Of a stretch of 22,892 nucleotides of DNA, positions 15,596 to 22,892 are shown piece after piece; the stretch's first letter is position 1; the number at the start of each line of letters is the position of its first letter. This stretch comes from Candidatus Omnitrophica bacterium UBA6233 (GTDB lineage Bacteria > Omnitrophota > Gorgyraeia > Gygaellales > Profunditerraquicolaceae), in the NCBI GenBank assembly GCA_002440965.1, contig DJWJ01000014.1:1-22892 (forward strand), written 5' to 3'. The translations under genes were made by a program, and so were the position numbers. The notes below the pieces were generated by a model. The model was given only the letters and a program-made list of their open reading frames with translations. It was not told the DNA's origin and ran no database searches.

Positions 15596-15730
15596 CATAG
15601 TGACAAGCTGACGCCAGGAATTGAAGCGCTTGACGTAACGGTCACTATCCTGATTCTTGACTAAGGTTTCAAATTGATGTCTCGGCAGTAAATTTAGCAT
15701 TTCATTCAAAATTGTGGTATAGTGGCTCAT
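15596..15730 (-). pseudogene. N-terminal fragment of a DUF4372-type IS4 transposase
   Basis: The 45 codons from the ATG at 15730 read MSHYTTILNEMLNLLPRHQF onward to SWRQLVTM, the standard opening of IS4 transposases with a DUF4372 domain. Homology stops at 15596, at the end of the middle element; the following codons belong to that element. About 90 bases upstream lie the outer inverted repeat and then rfbH, so this is the native 5' end of the outer IS. The catalytic domain is absent from the window. Confidence 0.78.
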
Positions 15731-15818
15731 CGGGAAGCCTTCTCGTGGTTAGGACTTCTTGCAAAGCCATTTTACCACGTAGGGTGTGATTCCCTTGTTT
15801 TTTTATCGGACACGAGTG

Positions 15819-15827
15819 ATATCCTAT
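15819..15827 (+). repeat. Target-site duplication of the outer IS, right copy, overlapping the rfbH start
   Basis: ATATCCTAT, identical to 12759-12767. Its last two bases are the A and T of the rfbH ATG, so duplication of the target rebuilt the start codon. Confidence 0.85.
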
Positions 15828-17139
15828 GAAAAATGAAGAGAGATTACGAAAGGAAATTTATAAAAAGGTAACAGAATTTTATTCGTTAACCAAGAATAGT
15901 AATGTGTTTATCCCGGGAGAGACCTATGTGAATTACGCCGGCAGGGTCTATGATTCGCGGGAATTGATCAACCTGGTAGACGCGGCGCTGGATTTCTGGC
16001 TGACCGCCGGAAGGTATGCCGCGGAGTTTGAAGCCAAACTGGCGGAATTCCTGGGGGCCGGATATTGTCTTTTGACTAATTCCGGTTCTTCTGCCAATTT
16101 ATTGGCCGTTACCGCTTTAACCTCGCCTTTATTAAAAGAACGCCGCCTTAGGCCCGGGGACGAAGTTATTACGACCGCCTGCGGGTTTCCCACGACCTTG
16201 AATCCCATTATACAAAACGGGCTTGTTCCGGTATTTGTGGATGTCTCTTTGGGGAATTACAACATACAGGCGGAGCGGATAGAACGGGCGATTACCGGGA
16301 AGACCCGCGCCGTAGTGATAGCGCATACTCTGGGTAATCCTGCCGACCTGGACACCATAACGCGTTTGTGCGGGAAGCATAAATTGTGGTTCATTGAAGA
16401 TAATTGCGACGCCCTGGGCTCAAAATATAACGGCAGGTTTACCGGCACCTTCGGAGATATCGCGACCTGCAGTTTTTATCCCGCGCATCATTTGACTATG
16501 GGCGAGGGAGGGGCGCTCCTAACGAGCAATCCTCTTTTAAGAAGGATTATTCTTTCTTTCCGCGACTGGGGGAGGGACTGCTGGTGCGAGCCGGGTAAGG
16601 ACAATACATGCGGAAAGAGGTTTACGCAGAAATTCGGCGGATTGCCGTACGGATACGACCATAAATACGTTTATTCGCACATCGGCTATAACCTGAAGGT
16701 CACGGACCTGCAGGCTTCTATCGGAGTAGCGCAATTAAAGAAATTGCCGGGCTTCATTAAATCAAGACAGAGGAATTTTTCTTTACTTAAAAAGTCATTG
16801 GTAAAATATGAAAAATTTCTTTTACTGCCTGAAGTTAGCGAAGGCGCGACGCCTGCTTGGTTCGGTTTTCCGATCCTGGTAAGAAAAGAGGCGCCTTTCA
16901 CACGTAATCATATCGTGAATTACCTGGAAAATAGAAAAATCGCCACCCGTATGCTTTTCGGCGGGAATTTAATACGCCAGCCCGCTTATAAGGATTCGGT
17001 ATTTAAGACAGCCGGCAAGTTAGCGAATACGGACGCGGTAATGGAGCGGCTTTTCTGGATAGGCGTATATCCGGGGATAGATATGAAGAGAATTAAATAT
17101 ATGAAGTCAATTTTCGGGACTTTTTTTAGTGGCAAATAA
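15826..17139 (+). CDS. rfbH (ddhC): CDP-4-keto-6-deoxy-D-glucose 3-dehydrase (E1), PMP and [2Fe-2S] enzyme
   Basis: It removes the C3 hydroxyl from CDP-4-keto-6-deoxyglucose, working with a ferredoxin-type reductase (E3). The 437 residues equal the Salmonella enzyme length as I recall it. It belongs to the DegT aminotransferase fold, but the PLP-binding Lys is replaced by His in SFYPAHHLTMGEGG (H221/H222), the hallmark of this dehydrase. Cys194, Cys252, Cys254 and Cys262 have spacing C-X57-C-X1-C-X7-C, the known E1 iron-sulfur motif. An aminotransferase is therefore excluded. The outer IS ends at 15818, so the ATG has only duplicated target DNA and IS sequence upstream and no clear ribosome site. 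Before insertion it lay eight bases after the HAD stop, probably translated by coupling. No ddhD is in the window. Confidence 0.95.
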   Translation: MKNEERLRKEIYKKVTEFYSLTKNSNVFIPGETYVNYAGRVYDSRELINLVDAALDFWLTAGRYAAEFEAKLAEFLGAGYCLLTNSGSSANLLAVTALTSPLLKERRLRPGDEVITTACGFPTTLNPIIQNGLVPVFVDVSLGNYNIQAERIERAITGKTRAVVIAHTLGNPADLDTITRLCGKHKLWFIEDNCDALGSKYNGRFTGTFGDIATCSFYPAHHLTMGEGGALLTSNPLLRRIILSFRDWGRDCWCEPGKDNTCGKRFTQKFGGLPYGYDHKYVYSHIGYNLKVTDLQASIGVAQLKKLPGFIKSRQRNFSLLKKSLVKYEKFLLLPEVSEGATPAWFGFPILVRKEAPFTRNHIVNYLENRKIATRMLFGGNLIRQPAYKDSVFKTAGKLANTDAVMERLFWIGVYPGIDMKRIKYMKSIFGTFFSGK

Positions 17140-17188
17140 TAAAAGAATGGTGTGAAACTGCCGATTATTATTTATAAGGATTTCTAAA

Positions 17189-19879
17189 ATGTTATTTTTC
17201 AGAAAATATCTGGTAACAACAGTTATTGCGATTATTCTTTCGATAGTTACACTTTTCTATTTAAAAGGGAACCATTCAATCTTTTATGGAAGGGTGCTAT
17301 CTTTATTTAGTAAGCAAGTTTGTACATACGAGCTTGGTGCGTCTTTATCAAGTACACAATTGAATAAAATCACTGAAGATTTGCACACTACAAGTCTTCA
17401 GGAAATAAGAATAAATCTTATAATTAATCAACAAAATTACAAGGGTTCCATTGAAGAAGTGCTATTTCAAACAACTCCGCAACTTATAGTCTGCGAATTC
17501 AATAGATCGTTAGGGCTATTTTTGCGGATAGGAGATGAGAATAAGTTTTTTGCTTATCCGATACCAATCAAACAGAGTTTACAGAACCTTGAAATAATAG
17601 AAACTTATGATAGTTTTACAATCAAAATTGATGGAAAAACAAAACTTTTTCTGAATAAAAGTGGCGGAAATCATTTTATACTTAATACCCTTCCACTTCA
17701 CTATACAAAACTTCAAAATTCGAATAAGGATTTAAAAGTAGACAATGTAGTTGTTAGCTATTCTATTGGAAGATCAAATTTGAAGGTTATTCTTATTTTG
17801 TCTGTTTTGGGAAGTCTTTTCTGGGCGTTTTTTATTACTATTTTTGCATTTATTTTAAGCTTATCGCGTAAATTATTAAAGAATGTAAATGTTGATTTTT
17901 TGAAAAGCATCGTTGTTATAGTGACACTCATATTCTTAAACAGTATCTTTTTATATAATTTGCCCAGGTCGATTTTTGTATCTTTTACTCTTGCGATTTC
18001 AACGGTTTCATACATTTTTTGGCGTGTTTTCTATGTTGGGCAGAAGAATAATACAAGTGAACCCCAAAAAAGTAATATTAATTTCTGGATGTGTTTGTGC
18101 ATAGTTATGGGGACCGTTTTTATGTTTAATTTCTTAATTTTTAATAAATTTTTCCCTCTTACCGAAGGTTGGTGGAGTGTGACTGCGTATTATATAAACC
18201 ATGGCAAGCTTCCATATAGAGATTTTTATTTATGTTTACCGCCACTTTATCCATATCAAATGGCGATTTTTACTAAGATTTTCGGTTATAAGTTCATTTA
18301 CTTGCGCTTTGCGGGCATAATTGTGATGGTTTTATTTGCTACAAATCTTTACCTAATTATGACGCGGTTTTTCCCATATTTCATTAGTGCAATGCTTGCA
18401 ATATGTGCAATACTTATTACTCAATCATTCCCATTTTTGGTTGCTTTTGATTTTAATATGTTGATTCTTTTGTATTCTTCCTATGTGGTGCTATTTTTAC
18501 TATACCGAATGGGTGAATCTGTGGATTCCAAGAAAAACAATTTATGTTGTTTGTTAGCCGGAATAATGTGTTCTTTAATTGTTCTTACAAAACAGAATGC
18601 CGGGCCAATTATGATATTCGCTTCAATAAGTATTCTCGTTATTGATGCAATCATTTCTAAAAGAAAAGTAACAACTCAAATTATTATGTATTCTATCGGG
18701 TTGTTTATCCCGATTTCTCTAACCCTATGTTGGCTTCTCAAAAATAATATATTCACTAATTTTGTCCAACAAGTCTTCTCTGATGCAATAAATAGCAAAG
18801 GAAGGATTAGTTTAGTTCTATTCCAATGGGTACTCAATTTGTTTACAAAAGATCGGATCTTGGGAATTAGCATGTTTGTAAATATCCTTTTTATATTTCT
18901 CAACATAAGATGCAATAATTATGAGCAAAGTGTGAATCGTGAAATTAAAAACTGGAATGGAAATATTAAGTATTCGTTTCTAACGATATTGCCGCTTGTT
19001 CTAACTATTATTGTTGCCTATTGTTTCAATGATTATTCGGTAAAAATATTAAATAATTCTAATTATCTTTTTTTTATCGATAACATGTTACCTGTTTCTC
19101 TGACTCTTTTTTGTTTTGGGATTATTTTTTATGGAGGGTACAAAATATTTTATAAAAAAAATCATTCTAGGATGTTTTTGAGTTTATTCTATGTGGTTTT
19201 TCTATCAGTAGCTATTATCTTTTATTCAACTACTTCAGCGAGAGATATTTCCTTGTTAACTTTATTTATACCTTTTGTCTTATTTGGGGGGTACATTCTT
19301 TTTTGCGATTCAAGGATGAGTTTAGGCAAGCCGATAGTTTATTCTATGATAATTATATCTGTATGGTATGCGTCGGCAAAAAAGTTTAATGTCCCATATC
19401 AATGGTTTGGCGACGAACAACTCAACATCCATAGTTCCATCTATCCTGCCAGAATAAAATTGCTTGAAGGATTTTATTTGAGTGAAGATAGAGAAAAATA
19501 TTTAGTTGATATTTGTTCTACAATTATCTCTAAAACCAGGGTTACCGATTCAATTTTTGTTTTCCCTCATTATCCAGTTCTATATTTGATGTCGAATCGC
19601 TATCCAACTACATTTGCTTTATTCCATTGGATTGATGTAGCAAGTGACAGGGTTTGCAGAGAGGACGCGAAAAGGTTAATAAATAATCCGCCCAAGTTAA
19701 TTGTTTATGAATCAGACACTATTGGAATACAAGAATCATTTTTTCGTGAAGGTAAGCGTAGTGGTCAGCGAGATATAATTGATGCCATCGAAATCATGAT
19801 AAAGCAAGATAAATATCGCGTACTTAAAAGATTAGATAACTTGCAGATTCTGGAAAGGGTAGATCGGGATGTTTCGTGA
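17189..19879 (+). CDS. Large GT-C-type membrane protein, putative glycosyltransferase
   Basis: The protein has 896 residues. One membrane helix (about 7-25) precedes a soluble region (about 35-195, mostly beta-like), then a dozen or more hydrophobic segments (about 200-730), then a soluble C-terminal region of about 150 residues. The best landmark is EGWWSVTAYYINHGKLPYRDF near residues 326-346 followed by PPLYPYQ; an acidic residue with G-x-LPYRDF-x-PP in the first large loop is typical of GT39/ArnT-like enzymes using polyprenyl-phosphate sugars. AAGGA at 17176-17180 supports the ATG. The gene is very AT-rich, in sharp contrast to rfbH before it. Its stop overlaps the next start. The N-terminal soluble domain between helices one and two is unusual and I do not recognise it. 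Confidence 0.6.
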   Translation: MLFFRKYLVTTVIAIILSIVTLFYLKGNHSIFYGRVLSLFSKQVCTYELGASLSSTQLNKITEDLHTTSLQEIRINLIINQQNYKGSIEEVLFQTTPQLIVCEFNRSLGLFLRIGDENKFFAYPIPIKQSLQNLEIIETYDSFTIKIDGKTKLFLNKSGGNHFILNTLPLHYTKLQNSNKDLKVDNVVVSYSIGRSNLKVILILSVLGSLFWAFFITIFAFILSLSRKLLKNVNVDFLKSIVVIVTLIFLNSIFLYNLPRSIFVSFTLAISTVSYIFWRVFYVGQKNNTSEPQKSNINFWMCLCIVMGTVFMFNFLIFNKFFPLTEGWWSVTAYYINHGKLPYRDFYLCLPPLYPYQMAIFTKIFGYKFIYLRFAGIIVMVLFATNLYLIMTRFFPYFISAMLAICAILITQSFPFLVAFDFNMLILLYSSYVVLFLLYRMGESVDSKKNNLCCLLAGIMCSLIVLTKQNAGPIMIFASISILVIDAIISKRKVTTQIIMYSIGLFIPISLTLCWLLKNNIFTNFVQQVFSDAINSKGRISLVLFQWVLNLFTKDRILGISMFVNILFIFLNIRCNNYEQSVNREIKNWNGNIKYSFLTILPLVLTIIVAYCFNDYSVKILNNSNYLFFIDNMLPVSLTLFCFGIIFYGGYKIFYKKNHSRMFLSLFYVVFLSVAIIFYSTTSARDISLLTLFIPFVLFGGYILFCDSRMSLGKPIVYSMIIISVWYASAKKFNVPYQWFGDEQLNIHSSIYPARIKLLEGFYLSEDREKYLVDICSTIISKTRVTDSIFVFPHYPVLYLMSNRYPTTFALFHWIDVASDRVCREDAKRLINNPPKLIVYESDTIGIQESFFREGKRSGQRDIIDAIEIMIKQDKYRVLKRLDNLQILERVDRDVS

Positions 19880-20384
19880 AATAATAACTCTAAAAAAGGC
19901 GGATGGAGTTGTGAAAAAATGGTTTTTTTTGTGTATATTTCTACTTAACGGCTGTGTTGCGAATGATAAAGGGAATATCCCTGGATATAGACAAATAGTG
20001 CCTTTAACGGTAAAGTATTTAGCACGAACATTTATTATTCAAACTGATATTGAGGCGTTAAAGCAAAGAAACATTCTAAGAATAGAAAAGATGAACAATG
20101 TTAAATTTAAAGCTAAATATGCTCAAGCGTACGCCATATTGAAAAAACTACCACAATCTTTATTGAATAAATATTTTATCCGTGAGCATGCTTCTAAAGA
20201 AGAAATAATTACGAGAATTAGAGTATTAACTAAGGACGATTTTCTTGATGTTGTTGATGCGATCCCGGATGATTTCATCATTGATAGTTTTGAGGAGTAT
20301 TTCAGAAATAAGGAAAATATTATAGGTTTTAATATAGTAGAAAGTTTGAATAGAATTTGGAAATCTATTATACGAAAAGCATAA
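19869..20384 (+). CDS. Putative small lipoprotein, unknown function
   Basis: I do not recognise this 171-residue protein. Its ATG lies 11 bases inside the end of the membrane glycosyltransferase gene, so it is translationally coupled. A GTG at 19911, with AAGGCGGA seven bases upstream, gives a 157-residue form beginning MKKWFFLCIFLLNGC, a compact type II signal peptide ending in a lipobox-like LNGC (the Asn is atypical). That makes the GTG a serious alternative start. The mature part is charged, probably helical, and ends FNIVESLNRIWKSIIRKA. An outer-membrane or periplasmic accessory of the neighbouring transferase is conceivable but unsupported. Base composition matches the AT-rich gene before it, so the two likely arrived together. 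Confidence 0.55.
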   Translation: MFREIITLKKADGVVKKWFFLCIFLLNGCVANDKGNIPGYRQIVPLTVKYLARTFIIQTDIEALKQRNILRIEKMNNVKFKAKYAQAYAILKKLPQSLLNKYFIREHASKEEIITRIRVLTKDDFLDVVDAIPDDFIIDSFEEYFRNKENIIGFNIVESLNRIWKSIIRKA

Positions 20385-20396
20385 CTAGGATAAACA

Positions 20397-20593
20397 ATGG
20401 ATTTGCGTGAGTGTACTTTGTTCGGTCAAGAAAGACATCTTTGGGAAATTGCTAGAGAAGATTCACTGTTGGCTTTGATCGGTAAGCAATCTGATAAATG
20501 AAGATATGTCGATAACAGCTAATCTTGTGTATGCTGTTGATCCTGATTCCGAGATTGAAAGGAACAATGATAAGCAGATAATGGTAAAGAGTA
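20397..20593 (+). pseudogene. Decayed fragment, possibly a SAM-methyltransferase N terminus
   Basis: An ATG at 20397 with AGGA six bases upstream opens a 34-codon frame ending in TGA at 20499-20501. Its ERHLWEIAREDSLLALI resembles the RHPWExAR...LL start found in many polysaccharide-cluster methyltransferases, with the usual Pro replaced by Leu. After the stop another frame gives SITANLVYAVDPDSEI, which looks like the strand and acidic residue after motif I of such enzymes; the glycine-rich motif itself is missing. I read this as a remnant with an internal deletion and a frameshift. The alternative is a genuine 34-residue peptide. Confidence 0.35.
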
Positions 20594-20611
20594 TTGCCTC
20601 ATTTTCTAAGG

Positions 20612-22669
20612 ATGCTAATTTTAATTATTGTTAATCTGATCGTTGTTTTAAGCGCGTTCATCCTGGTTAAAACGTTTTTCCCAGAACAAACTTTCGCGGA
20701 CAGGCTGCTTTTGGGCGCGTTGTTTTTTTTGGCGCAGATCATTCTGGTTGGGCAGGCCCTCGGGATGTTGGGTTTATTCGCTTTGGCGCCGGTAGTCGCA
20801 GGGCACTGTCTGATCCTGGCCGCACTGCTGATATTTTTCGGAAGGATTAAACCGGCGGCGTTTGAAATCGAGATCCCGTTTTTGTTCGATAGTAAGCCTT
20901 TATTATTCGCGGCCGCGGTGTTCGCCGGTTTCTTTATACCGGTGTTTTACTTTAACCTCGTTAATCCTCCTCTGCATGTCGATTGCCTGCATTACCATAT
21001 CGCCTTCCCGGCATTCTGGATACAACAGGGTAATTTAGATAATCCGGTAATCGTTTTTGGCGTGCCTAAAGGCATGCCGGCGTTAAGCTGCGTCACTTAT
21101 TACCCGATCAACGCGCATCTTTTTTTCGCCTGGCTGATGCTGCCGCTGAGAAACGCCATGCTTGCCGACGTGGGGGAGGCGCCGTTTTATTTACTGGGTC
21201 TCGCGCTGATCTATTCGATCTTGCGTAAGTACGGCTTGTCCGGCGGTATTGCTTTATTTTGCGGTTTTCTCTGGGTGTTGATCCCGACGGTTTTAAAACA
21301 GCTGCTTTACGGTTCAAATATCGATGTTATCTGCGCCGCGGGCCTGCTTTTTGTTTTAAACAGCCTTTTGATCCTGAAAGATAAATTCTGCCTTAAGAAC
21401 ACTATTGTTTTCGGGGTGAGCGCGGGGATTTTTGTCGGCACGAAGTCCTTGAATCTTCTTTGGCTCGCAGGGTTAGCGCCGTTATGCCTATATTACTGGG
21501 CAGAAAACAGCAAACAAGCCGGATACCGCAGGAACTCTATTTATTTCTTAACGGCTTTGTTTTTCGCGCTGCTGTTCGGCGGTTTTATCTATATCAAAAA
21601 TATGATCTTTACCGGTAACCCGATCTATCCAGTCGCGCTTAAGGTCTTCGGCAGGGAGGTCTTTAAAGGGATGGTGGATAACGCGCAATACAGCCGGATA
21701 TTGCGCGCGACCGCGGTAAAATTAACGGATATTTTCTGGAAAGAAGGTTTAGGCGGACAATTTCTGTTTTTTATTTTGCCGGCGACTTTTATCCCACTGG
21801 CTTGCTTTAAATTCATGAAAAACATCTCCCGGCCGGCCATCGAGTATTTACTGTTGTTTGCCGCTCCGCTATTGATGCTGGCCGCTTATTGTATCGTGAT
21901 AAAGACCGGCTGGGTGCGGTATCTTTTTCCGTATTTGGCGGTAGGCATTATCGTGGCCGCGGTATTTTTAGCAAGGTTCCGTTGGGGGGAAAGATATATT
22001 TATATCGCGGGGATAATTTCCATCATCGCCTCGATGACAAAACTTACCTACGGGACGTTAATGGCGGCGTCTTTATTGCTGACACTGGCGCTGCTTGCCG
22101 CGTTTTTTGGCCTGGCAAGAGCGGGGATTTCTAAGAAAGGGTTCCGGATTGATCTAAAAACCGCGGTTTTGTTCTTAATGCTTGGCGGCCTCGTTCTTTA
22201 CGGAGTAAACTGGAAATATAACAATGAAGAATACGCGCGGTACCCGTTTATTTTTAGCAAAAAAGAAGCGCATAAGCGCGATCTCGGCTTGGGTTGGCAG
22301 TGGCTTAATGAGAATACCGGCAGAGGCAAGCGCGTTGCCTTTGTGGGCCGTTCGGAAACCTACCCGCTTTTTGGGAGGGGATTAAAGAATAAGCTGTTTT
22401 ATGTGCCGGTAAATAATAAACCCATGGCCGCCTACGCTTCAAAGGATGCTTTTTACCGCGGGGAAAAAGATGAGACTATCTGGACGAACAATTTGTCTGC
22501 GGTCGGTATTGATTACGTGTTCATCGCCCAGGGACAGAAAGAGGACGATGAGTATAATCCTGCTACGAGGTTTTCCCTGGAAGAAACCTGGTGCCGTCAG
22601 AAACCGGATAACTTCGAGTTGGTTTTCTCCAATTCTTTAACGAGTATCTATAAAGTTTTGAAAAAATGA
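20612..22669 (+). CDS. GT39-like polytopic membrane glycosyltransferase
   Basis: From the ATG at 20612 this is 685 residues with a dozen or so membrane helices. A frame extension to a TTG at 20594 adds six residues (MPHFLR); neither start has an ideal ribosome site. The first large loop contains VDCLHYHIAFPAFWIQQGNL near residue 123, then YYPINAHLFF and a helical stretch ending RKYG. A D-x-L-x-YH-x-x-x-P pattern followed by a Y-P near a helix is typical of GT39/ArnT-type enzymes that transfer sugars or mannose from polyprenyl phosphate. The C-terminal 130 residues are soluble (ARYPFIFSKKEAHKRDLG onward). GC content is again high, like rfbF/rfbG/rfbH. Acceptor and sugar are unknown; O-unit decoration on the periplasmic face is a reasonable guess. 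Confidence 0.6.
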   Translation: MLILIIVNLIVVLSAFILVKTFFPEQTFADRLLLGALFFLAQIILVGQALGMLGLFALAPVVAGHCLILAALLIFFGRIKPAAFEIEIPFLFDSKPLLFAAAVFAGFFIPVFYFNLVNPPLHVDCLHYHIAFPAFWIQQGNLDNPVIVFGVPKGMPALSCVTYYPINAHLFFAWLMLPLRNAMLADVGEAPFYLLGLALIYSILRKYGLSGGIALFCGFLWVLIPTVLKQLLYGSNIDVICAAGLLFVLNSLLILKDKFCLKNTIVFGVSAGIFVGTKSLNLLWLAGLAPLCLYYWAENSKQAGYRRNSIYFLTALFFALLFGGFIYIKNMIFTGNPIYPVALKVFGREVFKGMVDNAQYSRILRATAVKLTDIFWKEGLGGQFLFFILPATFIPLACFKFMKNISRPAIEYLLLFAAPLLMLAAYCIVIKTGWVRYLFPYLAVGIIVAAVFLARFRWGERYIYIAGIISIIASMTKLTYGTLMAASLLLTLALLAAFFGLARAGISKKGFRIDLKTAVLFLMLGGLVLYGVNWKYNNEEYARYPFIFSKKEAHKRDLGLGWQWLNENTGRGKRVAFVGRSETYPLFGRGLKNKLFYVPVNNKPMAAYASKDAFYRGEKDETIWTNNLSAVGIDYVFIAQGQKEDDEYNPATRFSLEETWCRQKPDNFELVFSNSLTSIYKVLKK

Positions 22670-22697
22670 ACTAAAAAATCTTTTTTTTGTGGAATGC

Positions 22698-22722
22698 GAT
22701 CCTTCACTGCGTTCAGGATGAC
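22698..22722 (-). repeat. Dispersed palindromic repeat, copy 2
   Basis: GATCCTTCACTGCGTTCAGG begins this copy, which ends ATGAC at 22722. On the minus strand it reads GTCATCCTGAACGCAGTGAA followed by GGATC, the same unit as 1123-1158 without the extra central bases. The two copies point in opposite directions and lie near the two ends of the sugar cluster. Confidence 0.65.
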
Positions 22723-22735
22723 GCAGCAGGAGGGG

Positions 22736-22856
22736 GGGATTAATTTCTTTAATCCCTTAGCCCAGAAATCCCCGGGTTTTAACCCGGTTGTACCTTAGCC
22801 AATAGGAATAACACTTTGCCCCTGAGTGGAATTGGGCAAGTGTTCACTCGTGTGAA
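22736..22856 (+). other. Run of four inverted repeats downstream of the last gene
   Basis: Four potential hairpins follow one another: 22736-22743 with 22749-22756 (GGGATTAA), 22772-22778 with 22781-22787 (CCGGGTT), 22811-22821 with 22834-22843 (ACACTTTGCCC with GGGCAAGTGT, one bulge), and 22843-22847 with 22852-22856 (TTCAC/GTGAA). None is followed by a clear T-run, so simple intrinsic terminators are doubtful. TACCTTAGC occurs twice (22791-22799 and 22877-22885). No gene is visible here. Confidence 0.45.
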
Positions 22857-22892
22857 AGTATTCGCTTGTGCGTGATACCTTAGCTTATCGGA

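Larger units (their letters stand above)
12768..15818. mobile_element. Outer IS4-family (DUF4372-type) element, gutted and carrying nested ISs
   Basis: The left end reads CACAGGTGTGCGGTAAAAA. The right end, on the other strand, reads CACTCGTGTCCGATAAAAA, matching at 15 of 19 positions. The direct repeat ATATCCTAT abuts both ends (12759-12767 and 15819-15827), a 9-bp duplication of IS4-family size. Only the first 45 codons of its transposase (15596-15730) and perhaps its last dozen (12789-12833) remain. The rest is replaced by a second element, itself split by a third. Without the inserts only about 290 bp of this IS is left. It sits exactly between the HAD stop and the rfbH start codon. Confidence 0.82.

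Noticed and set aside
22885..22892. TTATCGGA at the window edge, like the right end of the outer IS4 element (TTATCGGACAC)
   Set aside because: Only eight bases match and the window stops there; it cannot be told from chance.
1..22892. CRISPR arrays, tRNA or rRNA genes
   Set aside because: No regularly spaced direct repeats, tRNA-like cloverleaf or rRNA-like stretches were seen on reading the window.

Overview
The window is a surface-polysaccharide (O-antigen type) gene cluster from a bacterium using the standard code (TGA ends rfbG, tyv and other genes). CDP-3,6-dideoxyhexose genes, polyprenyl-phosphate-type glycosyltransferases and large GT-C membrane proteins suggest a Gram-negative envelope. 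A palindromic repeat of the GTCATCCTGAA...GAAGGATC type lies near both ends. An uncultivated lineage such as Omnitrophota is possible, but this is a weak guess.

Layout. 3-254: C-terminal end of a papain-like protease. 324-2195 (+): rfbF and rfbG, the first two steps from glucose-1-phosphate to CDP-4-keto-6-deoxyglucose. 2256-4837 (-): operon prt (rfbS), tyv (rfbE) and a DPM1-like glycosyltransferase, in AT-richer DNA. 4838-5412: divergent promoter region holding a 213-bp MITE with a 6-bp target duplication. 5413-12757 (+): GT87-like membrane protein, SDR, thiamine-diphosphate (ThDP) carboligase, two tandem HpcH/HpaI-like aldolase paralogues, GtrB-like glycosyltransferase and HAD-IIA phosphatase. 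12768-15818: three nested insertion sequences. 15826-17139 (+): rfbH, the iron-sulfur 3-dehydrase. 17189-22669 (+): a very AT-rich membrane protein, a putative lipoprotein, a decayed methyltransferase-like fragment and a GT39-like membrane protein. 22670-22892: repeat and hairpins.

How the genes work together. RfbF, RfbG and RfbH lead to CDP-4-keto-3,6-dideoxyglucose; the partner reductase (ddhD) is not in the window. Prt and Tyv then give CDP-paratose and CDP-tyvelose. The same ketosugar is the acceptor of YerE-type ThDP enzymes, so the SDR/ThDP/aldolase-pair/GT/HAD block may be a second branch making a carbon-branched sugar. The aldolase pair is not part of the yersiniose pathway as I know it, which makes this block the best candidate for undescribed chemistry. 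The DPM1- and GtrB-like transferases probably load sugars onto a lipid carrier for the GT-C membrane enzymes.

The best structural result concerns the nested IS. The outermost element is bounded by a 9-bp direct repeat (12759-12767 and 15819-15827). Removing it puts rfbH 8 nt after the HAD stop codon, so rfbH belonged to the ThDP/aldolase operon before the insertion, and the duplication rebuilt its ATG.
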